From: Rotaria sp. Silwood1
Lineage: Eukaryota; Rotifera; Eurotatoria; Philodinida; Philodinidae
NCBI GenBank assembly: GCA_905250075.1
Contig: CAJNOP010000022.1
Location: forward strand, 1,575,981 to 1,639,980
Reading direction: 5' to 3'
DNA length: 64,000 bases
Shown here: one piece after another, positions 49,214 through 60,204 of the stretch
Layout of the letters: the number at the start of each line of letters is the position of its first letter
How positions within the stretch are numbered: the first letter of the stretch is position 1
Program-made: the position numbers and the translations under genes
The notes under the pieces: model-generated
Databases searched by the model: none
Told to the model about the DNA's origin: nothing
Seen by the model: only the letters and a program-made list of their open reading frames with translations

Positions 49214-51279
49214 AAAAGAACTTTCATTTATTTTTTGATTTTGTTTTTTGTTTTTCATTTTTATATTTTTTTAATTTCTACAGTTTGAGAATATATTTTT
49301 CTTGTTCTGTTAGTAGTCAGCACGATCTGTCTGATACAATCATTGTGTACTAACAAAAAATGATTCGTTCTATATTATATGCTTATCTAACACTATTCAT
49401 ATCCGTTTGTGTATATCTATGTACTTTTTTTAATATTATAATGACTCACATACCTGTATTAAAATGGATATGTAAAATGAAATTTAAACAAAATAATAAA
49501 GTTATTTGTATAAAATATTTATTATATTATTTGGTAAACGATAGAATTCAACTTTCATGATGAACCAAAAATTCTTTAGATCAAATGAGAATGAATTACA
49601 ACAATTATTTTCAAAACCGAAAAGATTAGGATTGTTGTCATCATCTAAAGATAATCTGTCTACACAGGATTCGTACTGATGAAGAAAGATTCCAATGTAT
49701 TCAATACTAAAACTAAAATCGATTCAAGTATTTCAGAAACAAGATTTAATCAAATAATTTTTAATTTAATCTCAGAGATAGAGCTATTCAGATTTCATGG
49801 ATTCATGTAAAACCTTCAGTTATATTTAGAAGTCTTTTTAATGTTCTGTATCGTATTTTTCTTTTTTGTCAATTTAAACCAAATATGGAATCTCGAGTAT
49901 AATGAGTGTCTCTTTAGGCAATAATTATAGAAAAAAGATTAGTTATATATACTAAAAATATTTCAATATTAGAAAGATAATTCTCGAATGATGCTTTTAA
50001 GTGTCATTAGTTGGACATGTCTTTTTGATTCTTCTTAAAGTCTTAGGATTAACAAGGTTTAATGGTTTAAATCTCTTGGTAAAGATCTCATTGCAATTTT
50101 CTCACGAAAAAAAGAAGATCTGATATGATCGTCCTTTCCAACAATAGAAAGCTCTTGATTAATTTCTCGGAAAGCTGGTAATCTAAGCAGTACATTGCCA
50201 TCAAAACATACTTTGTTTGTAAGGATTGGATGTGAAAGTCTTAAAAGAGTCGGGTTAACTTTATCTCTAAATCTTCAAAACCATGAAAACCTTCTTATCA
50301 AATTCTTAATATCATTTGAATTTTATCAAGAAATCCTAGAAATAAAAGAAACGCAATAGAAGACTTTTCCCTCAAAACTTTGTACGCTTTCAAATAACAG
50401 AAGATTGTGGCTATTCTACTACAGAAGATGGTATGAGATTATAATGACAGTCTCTCATATGGGAAATGAACAATAAATAGAAGAATTAGAACTATTTGAA
50501 TTCTTTTGATTGCTATTTTTGAAAGTTACCTTCAAATTTTGAGTTGTTTGATTTTCAAATAATTACATCTAGGAGGCTCCATGGGATGCCTCTCGTCCCA
50601 GTCTTGCGAGATTTTCGATTTTCTTCAGCGAACTTTCAGAGTTTTATTGTTTTGTCTGCTTGTCAATTTGTAAAAAAGCTCCAATCTACTTTCCTAAATC
50701 CGACCAACTTTAGCAAAACTTTTTCAATCAATCTTCTGAGCCATCGACCTTCCGTTCAATTCTAGCAACCACAAGGTATTCATGATTGCATAATTTACAG
50801 GCATTTAATAAACAAAAATATTACTATGGCCTATTCACAGATAATATTTATTTAAAAAAGCTATTAGCGAAATTCTTGTGAGATTTAAATATGAAACAAA
50901 CTGTAGTTGCTCTTGTCAATCACACGGAAATAGTTATTCTATCTATTTTGATACAAAATTTTTCGTTATTCTATCAAATAGTCGTTGAAAAATGTCATAA
51001 ACAATTAATTCATATATTGTAATGAGACGTTATTGATATATGTACAAGCTGTGATCATATGTCTACGTCTGTAACAATTTGTAACGCGGGGAGAGAGGGA
51101 AGGAAAGAGCACGGTGCTCCTGAAGTGTTTGTCATAGTCTTTAATCAATGTCTAGAATACGGTCTGTGATGGATCGTCAGAATCCTTTTGAATTGTGTTT
51201 CACAAATTAGTATATATCTACAATTGAATAGGTTACAAAACGTTTTGTTGGTTTTTATTTCAATCGGCGTCAAACAGTT
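49214..51279. other. Intergenic region between two convergent genes
   Basis: No gene was recognised. The phosphatase 3' UTR may end after AATAAA at 49495-49500. A GC-richer patch lies at about 51060-51180 (AACGCGGGGAGAGAGGG). The minus-strand GPCR terminates at 51280, with a complementary AATAAA at 51254-51259 as its likely polyadenylation signal. Confidence 0.5.
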
Positions 51280-52338
51280 TTAAGTGTTTCTTGTCAAAGA
51301 CATACGTCTTTGTGAAGAATGTCGAAGAATATTAATAATTTTAATCTTTATTAAAAATTGTTTTCGGAATTGTCTTGAAGCACAACAGAATAAATAAAAT
51401 CCAACACCGAAGTAAACTGAACTCCAAATCAGAAGAAATGATCGTGTTAATGAATATGATAAACTATTTTTTGTTGTTTCATAACCATAATAAACAGCAT
51501 AACTATTAAATGGTAATTGTGTTATTATATATGCAATAATATTTATTATAACCATTGACAATAATACACGATCACTAGCTATATTTTGTCGTCGATCATT
51601 ATTAGTTGTATTAGTTGATTGTAATATTGGAACAACAATAGTCGCAAGTGTTTGATTATGTGTTATTGTTTGTTGAGTAACACGTTTACGTGATTGTCCA
51701 ACATTATAAACCATTCGACAACCACATGCAACCATAATCACAGTCGGTATAATACAAATAAGAGTAAAACGTATCGGTGGCATAACATAAACGGCTAATA
51801 TACGAAAAGTACCATTAAAATCAAATGTACAAAAGCCTTCATTATCAAATGTATTTAATGGATAAAAGAAAAATGAATAAAGTAATATTGAAAATAATAA
51901 ATAAATGATTGAGAGTTTACAAACATTTTTTGGTGTACACCATCTACGTGATAACATAAGATATTCAGAACGTACAAAACGATCAATTGATACTGTTGTT
52001 GCTAAAAAAGAACATATTGTACGTGTTGCGTTTTGTAACCATAAAATAAATTGACATCGAAATACATCGAATGGAAAAATTTGAATAACAAATAGACTAT
52101 CAATAAATTCAAAAATTAAAGATAATAGATGAATTGTATTCGTTATAGTAAGTAAAAGAAAAAGTAGACCAGTTGATACTTGACGTAATTCTTTTTGTAC
52201 AAAAAGTAATGATGCAAAAAAATTTCCAATAAAACCAGCAATATAAATAAGTGTTCCTATAACAGCAGTACTAATACGTAAAGCATCCATTGCTTTGAAA
52301 AAGGATAAAATTCTAATTGCTTTGAAAATTGTGCTCAT
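51280..52338 (-). CDS. Rhodopsin-like seven-transmembrane receptor, single exon
   Basis: A 352-aa intron-less protein with seven predicted helices. Helix 1 contains IYIAGFIGNFFASLLF (the GN of helix 1), helix 2 LLFLLLTITNTIHLLSLIF, helix 3 runs from CQFILWLQNATRTICSF to TTVSIDRF (ID-R-F in place of DRY), helix 4 is LSIIYLLFSILLYSFFF, helix 5 includes YVMPPIRFTLICIIPTVIMV, helix 6 VLLSMVIINIIAYIITQLPF, and helix 7 is followed by ASRQFRKQF, the usual cytoplasmic helix-8 start. The ligand is unknown; the shape fits the peptide-receptor (FMRFamide-like) GPCRs common in rotifers. The start ATG at 52338 is the only one that gives a full helix 1. The absence of introns, in a region where other genes have many, suggests a retrocopy ancestor or a lineage-specific single-exon family. 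Confidence 0.85.
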   Translation of the reverse strand: MSTIFKAIRILSFFKAMDALRISTAVIGTLIYIAGFIGNFFASLLFVQKELRQVSTGLLFLLLTITNTIHLLSLIFEFIDSLFVIQIFPFDVFRCQFILWLQNATRTICSFLATTVSIDRFVRSEYLMLSRRWCTPKNVCKLSIIYLLFSILLYSFFFYPLNTFDNEGFCTFDFNGTFRILAVYVMPPIRFTLICIIPTVIMVACGCRMVYNVGQSRKRVTQQTITHNQTLATIVVPILQSTNTTNNDRRQNIASDRVLLSMVIINIIAYIITQLPFNSYAVYYGYETTKNSLSYSLTRSFLLIWSSVYFGVGFYLFCCASRQFRKQFLIKIKIINILRHSSQRRMSLTRNT

Positions 52339-54655
52339 TCACTATCTTTCTCTTTATATGTTATGATTTCTTTTATATAGTATTTATTTATATATAAGTC
52401 ATTATTTTTATAAAAAGTGATGATGTAGATTATCTCTTTGTCAAGATAAAAAAAATGTGCTGACGTCACACTCTTGAAAGAGTAATAAATAGAAAAATAT
52501 TTCTTGGGTACATTTTGATCAAATGATTATTTTATTTGAAAGTTTCCTTGTGATCATCTCACTAAATGAACATTGGGCATAGAATAGCATTATTTTGTAA
52601 ATTAAAATCAGTCCTCTCTCTTACCCTAATAAAAAGGATTTTTTCATCAAAACAATAACAATATGTGAAGATAATCCTAGATCTGATGTTTCATAGTTTG
52701 TACCTCGTTTTTCCCAAAAATTTTAGATAATTTCCGCCATTTTTTGTATGAAAATTATGCTTTTTTTTTTTAGAAAAAGTGGCAAATATTTTTCAGCTTT
52801 TCTCTGTTAACATTTTTTGTTTGAAGAGCATGACAGAATGCAGAGCATAATGAAGTTGTTATTTTGTGAGTTAAATTATGTTAGTAATTTGTAAAAAAAA
52901 CGTACTTTGATGATTAGAGCGTTCTTTTTGAGAGTTTTTCGATATTTCGAACCTTTCAGCCTTTTTTCTAATTAACAAGTACGAGATTAGAAAAAAAAGA
53001 AGTTTTTGTCATGTCTTATATTTTGACATGCTTTTTCAATCAAAAAAAATATATTGAGTATATAAAATGAATGGACACAGAGAATGTTGGTTTGTCAAAT
53101 GAGCTTTTTTTTTTTATTTTTATTTGTTGAATACCTTTCGAAAATGTTACGATATAAGATTGAAAACTTTATCATAGCCTCTCCATTACAGCTTCAACAT
53201 ATCTTGAAAAAAATCATAGAATTTGAATAAACGTAACCCGTAATCGTTTTTTGAAGGAGGGAAATCGATCTTAAAGTACACAGGTAAATCAATTGGATAG
53301 TAAAATCTTACAAAACTAAGGTTTTTGAAAGAACTTACTGTCTTGTTAAGTATCACTCTAAAATTATCGGGAAACTTATATATTGGTAAGATCTTTGAAA
53401 AATTATAAAGTAGAATTTAACATAAGACTTCAGAGACGGCGATTTTTCGTAGATTGTCTTGTGAGCTGAAAGATCTTACGTTTGATTTTTTTCACTTGAA
53501 AAATGAATAATGAAAATTAGTGCAGTAGTTTTTGGATGTTTAATGTTTGAAGTTGTGAAATAGATGATCAAGAAATACAAAAAAAAATTCAAATCGTTGT
53601 TACTTCGGGAAAAATAGAAACCATAGTAAAAACTAATCTCGAGATTCAGATGATTATTAAAATAATAACAGTTCAATGAATATGAAACATATTTTATTAT
53701 CTTTTGCTAATAATCAAAGGATCGTATGTTGTTTTGAGAGACTATCTATTTTGATACAGTTAACATTATATTTTCATTTTATCATATATGATGGTCATTG
53801 AATATTTATTTTAGTTATTGTAGTAATAAATATCCTTATTGTGATCGTTTTATTTTAAATAAAATTTACCGCTTCAATGTGAGCGTTCAACTTTTGAAAC
53901 TAAGAAGCATTCGAATGATTTTTGTCTGCATGGTTGAAGACAAATTGATTATTCTTCTGTTTAAAAAAAGTTATAAACTCTAGTATAAATCTTGTCAGAG
54001 TTGCATTTGATTTATCATTATTTTATTGTCTAATTTTATAAAGTAGATTAATTTTAATAAATGAATTATTACATAAATTGAAAAACACAAGTTTTATTGA
54101 TTTTTTTACCATAGTTATCAACTGTAGTATACGAAAAAGAAAAGGAGAAATCATGCTTTGAATTACATATTTGCTTCTTTCTCTATTGCCTCGGCATTGA
54201 AACATGGTATGTCATTTTTATTTTATTGTATTAGTGTGAAATGATAAAATATGTATAGAATAGCTAATAATACACGTCGAACAGTAACTGAATGTAAAAG
54301 CTATCTATTAAAAGTACCAAAATATGACTTTTTTTTTAACGATCTCAAAGAGTTAAGTGTCTTGATTAGTTTGTGAACAATAAGGTAGAGTAGAAGACTT
54401 TTAATCTTCTAATATATTGACGTTTTTCTATACGGTTTAGTTTCTTAAAGAAATATTCAAAAAAAACTTCAGTGAATTTCCTACATAAAGTCACCATGCC
54501 GGTATCATTTGTGCTTGTCTTTTCAACTAACAACTCTACTTGTTTATCATATAGTTGAGTTATTGATTTTAAATCGAAAAGAAAATTTTAAGAATGAAAT
54601 AAGACGGAAATCATAATTTAAAGCAATCTTATCAGTAACACTGAGTTTTGTTACA
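52339..54655. other. Intergenic region
   Basis: No coding region was recognised on either strand over 2.3 kb. The first part upstream of 52339 should hold the promoter of the minus-strand GPCR. Several T- and A-runs are present, and nothing else stands out. Confidence 0.5.
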
Positions 54656-55069
54656 CTAAAATACGAGATAAAATAAATATGCATGTATTCTTATCATTCA
54701 TGTCAAAAACAGATTTCACTATTTCCGTTTTGAATTTTTTTTTTTTACAGAAGTTTAGTGAAATTTTATTGTGAGATAGAAGAAAATTAGAATGATAAGG
54801 ATAAAGAAAAGATTATGTCTGTCAATGTTTTGCATTTGTTAATTAACGTAAAATGACAAATAACGCATGTATAAATCCTAAAATTAGGATAAAAAATATT
54901 TGTAAAATTAATAAAAGTCTTTGTAATTATTGTACATACCTGGTAGCCAAAATAAAAGAGTTAAAATTAAATTGATAAGTGTCGTTTGGTTACAAGCATT
55001 TTCATGAAGATAAACAGCCAGTGGTGGTATAAAAAAAGCAATAATGATAAGTACAATTTGATCAACCAT
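54656..55069 (-). CDS. PMP3/UPF0057 (RCI2-like) small membrane protein
   Basis: A 55-aa hydrophobic proteolipid; related proteins in yeast and plants influence plasma-membrane potential and salt or cold tolerance. Exon 1 is 55069-54936 and exon 2 is 54689-54656, ending in TAG. Exon 1 encodes MVDQIVLIIIAFFIPPLAVY and LINLILTLLFWLPG. The last exon supplies IHAYLFYLVF, so the family signature PPLAV...NLILT...WLPGIIHA is complete across the junction. The donor GTACAA (rather than the GTATGT four bases upstream) is the one that keeps phase with the acceptor at 54690. The family usually has 50-60 residues with two helices. It is too short to be found by length filters and stands alone. Confidence 0.85.
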
Positions 55070-57594
55070 TTTTCGATCTGTTTTGTATCAATCGAATAGT
55101 GTTGTAGAGTAAATCTAAAATAGTACTGATGTCTAGTTCCTTTTAAGAAACATATTTAAATTTTGTCGTTGTCACTAGATACTCTCGTCACCTTATTAAA
55201 AAAACTACTCCTGTTTCTTCACTACCAACATCTTACGCTATATACCACCTATGGTTTGTTCGCTGTAGCAGCTAAGTGTTAATAGTTGTAATGCATTTTC
55301 TTTATGACGATAAAAAAAATCATGCCTTCTCTTTTTCTCTTATTCAGACGAACTGCTGCTACCATCATGCACGAACAATCATATAAGTTGTAATCGTATG
55401 ACTATTATTCACATCAATTAGACTCGATGTAACTCGTATCGTATGAATATAAAAAAAAAAGAAAGAAAGAAGGAAATTCATAACAAACAGATCAACAAAA
55501 TAAAATGCTTTTCTACTCAGTGTATTTATTTACAAGTTTAATCGTTAAAGTTGCATAAGAATGCTTAAACATTTTCTTCTTTATATTCAATAGAATGTCT
55601 GTAGGACAAAGGAAAGAAAATGAATAAATTTTTATGAATAATTATAAACATTGAATATTTTCAGAATATTGCATGATGCTAAAAATAATATTATTCTACT
55701 TTTATTCGAATGAATACTTGAAAAGAAACACTAATTATCAACAATTGATCTGTGGCAAAGTAGTTTCCGGAATTTTACATGTCTTGGCATTCAAGCTATA
55801 CAGAACTCGCTTTTTTACGGGTAACGCTCTGCTCCTACTACAAAGTTTTTCATTTGAAATAGTGCATTTCATCTTATGATTATTTTAACTGATTTAAATA
55901 TTTATGAAGACTATTCTTTAAGCTAATCAAAGAATATCATGACCTTGAATCGATTGACAATAATTTATCGTAACAAGTACTGACAGATTTAATTTGTCAT
56001 GAGAGAGAAACTCAACGAATTAGAGAAATTTCTGTTTATTATTTTGTGAAATGAAAAATATGGATGATGTTTAAAACAGTATGAATTCGACAAAACAAAT
56101 AAATTTTGAAAGTAAAATCTATCAAAAATTGCACTGGTGTCATCTCAGTACATAATATTCATGAAGCAAAGCACGGTGGGTTGCAATAAATGATTCACCC
56201 ACTGCTTAAATGGGTGCATTGACGATGCATTAATAACAGTTTCGATATTTTTTCTCTTGGAGTTTTTTGTTTTCTTTTTACTAAATTTATGTCATGTCTT
56301 CAAACAGTGGCAACTAAACAGTTTTATATTTGAATTTTGATTATAATTTAAATGAATGATTCTATTTTCTTATTCTCGTTCTTAACATTTTAAACTATTT
56401 TTCTGAATTTTTTTCATCAGAATTTATAAAAAACGAGGGAACTCGAGTATCTGTCAACGTAAACTTGTGTTTTTTTTTCTTCTTTCAAATTGCATTCCAT
56501 TTTAAAGTAATTAAATACAAAAAAAAAAGAGAGAAATAATAGAAAAGGTTTTATTTTTTTTCTTTATTTTTTTAGCAATGAATATTATTTGTAAATTAAA
56601 TTCATAAAGGGATTTCTCTCTTATTTGCACTTGATATAATTGTGTATTAAAATGTACAACCAAACTATATGACTATTATTATTTGAAATTACAGTTGTCA
56701 AAATTTTTTTCAATAATGAATTAGGAAGAAAGTTATCATGAAGTCTTTTTTGAATGTAATAGGTGATCGAAAAGTATTTGGACAAGATTTTCGTTCACTT
56801 TTGATCCACTAGAAAGTATGTCTGATAAGTTATAATCAAAATTTTGTATTCTTTTCGAATATAGACTTACGAATGAATAGCCCGAACTGATGTCTATCGT
56901 TTGAGCCCATATTCAGTTCACGAGGAGCTCTCAATAAGACTAGAAAAATCCTAAAACAGTTTGTGCCTATATGTCTCTGGAACTCAGCGATGGCCGTTTC
57001 ACTGATTTTATGATTTGGTTTTAGGTAGTTACCGAAAAATGAAACAATGAAATTTCAATCTGAAAGTTTGGACATACGTATATGTTTTCTTTAGAGTTGG
57101 TCCAATAACTTAATACGTTCTTACTTTTACCATCTATTTTTTGATTGAATCTCCTATTCATATGTGTGAACTTGTTGTTTAAACAGTATCTGTTTAAAAA
57201 TACGTTTACATGTCATTCTTTTGTGAAAATAATCTTGATTGACACGTATAATATTATTCTAAGTTTATCTATATCACTTCCATGTTTGTAAAGGAACATA
57301 AGTATAAAATTCATAGCTATTTATTATGTTTTTCAAAAAATAATCCATTATTACCAATTTTCTATTTACCAATTTGTGTCCGCTTTTTTTACCGTATATT
57401 ATTAGCAATGAGTTGTTTAATTAACTAGAACAGAACAAGTGAAACAATATTATGATTAACAATGTAAATCAAAAAATCAACTTAATCATCATGATCATTT
57501 GATATCATCCCTTGTATAGGTGACAAAAGATATGATGTCAAGTAGTAGATTTTACTTTCAAACTTTATTCATAATATTATTTGCACAACAGATT
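55070..57594. other. Intergenic region with a dispersed repeat
   Basis: No gene was recognised. The segment 56830-57060 is a diverged direct copy of 44820-45040. Near 56767 the sequence AAAAGTATTTGGACAAGATT resembles the ends of some Tc1-type elements, but I see no partner end. The part just above 55069 should carry the PMP3-like gene's promoter. Confidence 0.45.
56830..57060 (+). repeat. Dispersed repeat, copy B
   Basis: A diverged direct copy of 44820-45040, in the same orientation. Neither copy has a coding frame. This implies a moderately repeated family in the genome. Confidence 0.5.
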
Positions 57595-58530
57595 TTTATT
57601 CAGATAATATTAGAGCAACATTAAAGTGACAACAAAGGAAAATAATGATAAATATTTTTCAGACAAACTATAGAATGTTTAACGATTGATCGTTTTACTT
57701 TAGCGCAATTACGTCGCATTTCATCTCTTGTATAGTTGTTTTGTCACCATTTCTAAAGCTTTATAACTAATTTTTAATTCAATTAAAAGAGGTAGATATG
57801 TTTTTATTTTATTGAGAAAATGTTCAACATAATAAATACTTACATGATCGATGTCAAGTGAAGTAAGATACGAGTATTCAACAACTGAGCACCGATTCTT
57901 GTCGTGAAGATGATGTTCGTGGAATCTTCAAAATGATGGTTGATTATTTCAAATAGATAAACGTTTAAGAAATGGAAAAGTTCGAGCAAGTCGAACTAAA
58001 AATTCATGTTTCAATGGATCTTTATCCTATAACTTCAAATGAGTAACAGAATAAAATACAATAGTTGTAATATTATTTCCGATCTGTGCGAGGCGATAAA
58101 ATCCAAATCGAAGTGAAAAAGTGCAACAAATCATGTTCTTAGGGGCGAAATAATCTACCATACAAACCACCTATCGATGTTCTATATTTCTGAAAGTTCG
58201 TTGAATATCTGAATTAGATATGTGAATATCTGGATCAATAAGGTCATTGTCAGAAGCGATATAAAATGTTCAGAATTTCATTACAAGATGAGTACCAGCA
58301 ATGAATGTCGGTCCAATCAAGATATGAATATATAAACTCAATTCTTCAAGATGCAACTAGAAGGTCATATCCTTGAATATCACGGTAACATCTTAAATGA
58401 GAAATATTTTAAATTAGGTAACTCATCCTTAAAAAAAAATGAGACAAATATTTATAAATTCATCTTTATCAATTGAGCTATGAAATAAATTCATAACAAC
58501 CATTAATCGATCAATATGATTCATTTTCGA
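57595..58530 (-). pseudogene. Decayed F-box/LRR-like family gene
   Basis: Read on the minus strand from the ATG at 58524, the translation is broken by stops and a frameshift but keeps long family-like stretches: MNHIDRLMVVMNLFHSS, LIDPDIHISNSDIQRTFRNI, VVCMVDYFAPKN, TFSLRFGFYRLAQIGNN, DKDPLKHEFLVRLARTFPF, RFHEHHLHDKN, CSVVEYSYLTSLDIDHV and KTYLPLLIELKIS. From memory this matches the C-terminal part of a large F-box-type family in bdelloid rotifers. At three places where I expect Trp the frame has a stop instead: TAG at 58029-58027, TGA at 57951-57949 and TGA at 57930-57928. The N-terminal F-box itself is not visible. The gene is not expected to make protein. Confidence 0.55.
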
Positions 58531-59939
58531 AATTTTATTTTTACATGTTTCTCGAATTCTATGAAATAAATGTGTTATCTAGTAATAATGAATATGTTGT
58601 ATTTATTAAGTTCAGACGCATAGGAACTAGTCAACAATTCGACAAAAGCATCAAATATTATATAAGAGTGAATTTTCTTAACATGTTTCAAAGCATCCAA
58701 GAAGATTTATTATATAGATCCTACAAGAAAAATTATTTGCCTTGAATATTAATAGTTCTTTCAAATAAGTATGCTCATTTCAACAGTAAAATTAAATAAG
58801 GCTTAAAAGAAAACTCGATTGATTAAAATGTTTATTTTGAAGCCAACTATATGTTTAATTTCTATTTACATATATTGATAAGTCTGATATAATTAATAAA
58901 AAATATTTTCTATCGAATCCTATTACCTCATTATCATTACTGTTATGATTTGACTGCATGTCGGGTGAGACTCACATATTAGTTTAACATCTATGATTCT
59001 CTCTACATATAGCAATGTTACACGCTAATAATTGTTCGGACAATATATTGTTGATTAATAAGATAAATTAGAATTCGTTTCGATTTCGTTTATAATGCTG
59101 TCCGATGTGTTGTGTTTTGAATATTGAGACATGACTTTATTATATACCATACAACCAATAATATAAAGTTCGACAAGTGAAAATTGTGCGATATGAAAAG
59201 CAATTTATCGATGATGATAATTATTTCGCATGCGATCAAGGAGTTTAAAAAATTTAATAATTCAACTTTGGTTATAATGAATAATACTTATTACTTACTG
59301 TATGGTTTGTTTAAAAGATTATTTCATATCAAATGAAGTATTATAAGTATGATATTAGATTAAAATTAAAATAAAGTTTATAATTATGATCAAGGTGAAA
59401 ATCTGCATCCAACTGTAAATTTGTTTAAAAAAGAAAGAAAATAGTTTCTTTTACATTTTTCGAATCATTAAGCAAGAAGTAGTAGATACGTGCTACATCA
59501 TTTTTATTTGTTTGTCGTTTCATTTGATATTCTTCAATGAGAAAATACGACTCAACATGTTTATTTTTCTCGCTCGTCTTTGTTGAAATTACATTAACGA
59601 TCTTGATTTACTCATCTATTTTTTTATTTTCATCTTATTCACCTAATTATGAGCTTCGAAACCAATAATTCTTCAATAGTACCAACAATCGATAATCCAT
59701 ACACATATGTAAAGCAGAAGTTGTTTTCATTATCAATATTGACATAGTCAGAATTTTTTTTATAAATATATTTAGTATTATAAATAAAACTCTAATGGAA
59801 TTTTTAAAACATATCTTTACCAATATTAATATATGGTGAAAAAAAGTCCAATTCGTCCACAAAGAGCAAATATTCTGCGTTAGTCATAGAAATAAATTGA
59901 AGTCAATAACAATAATTCAATTCTTTTTTACTTTTGTAG
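58531..59939. other. Intergenic region
   Basis: No gene was recognised. Open frames here are short, AT-biased and lack family similarity. Confidence 0.45.
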
Positions 59940-60185
59940 ATATCCAGAAGTTATTCTTTGAGATACTTTTCAAGAGGAAGTCAAAAATGTGCCAATTCGT
60001 AAAAATGATATAGTTGTACACCATTTAATCAAGGTACCAAAATTAGGTCCACAAATAACTAGTGAAACTGCAGTTATTGTTGCTGTTAATGAAGATATTT
60101 TTGAACCATTATGTCAATTTCTTCAAAAAAACAAGAAATATAGTGTTCGTTTGAAATTGATGGTTCAAGTGAATCTAAAACTATA
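59940..60185 (+). pseudogene. Unrecognised exon-like fragment with an in-frame stop
   Basis: After a TTTTGTAG acceptor at 59932-59939, the plus strand reads YPEVIL, a TGA stop, DTFQEEVKN, then an open run containing IRKNDIVVHHLIKVPKLGPQ and VAVNEDIFEPLCQF. The codon pattern looks protein-like, but no family was recognised. The stop at the beginning and the absence of partner exons suggest a gene fragment. It ends just before the left inverted repeat of the 60.2-63.2 kb block. Confidence 0.35.
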
Positions 60186-60204
60186 GGTTAGTTTTTTTTC
60201 CCTG

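Noticed and set aside
56756-56790. Possible Tc1-type end (AAAAGTATTTGGACAAG)
   Set aside because: I found no matching inverted end or transposase downstream within the window.
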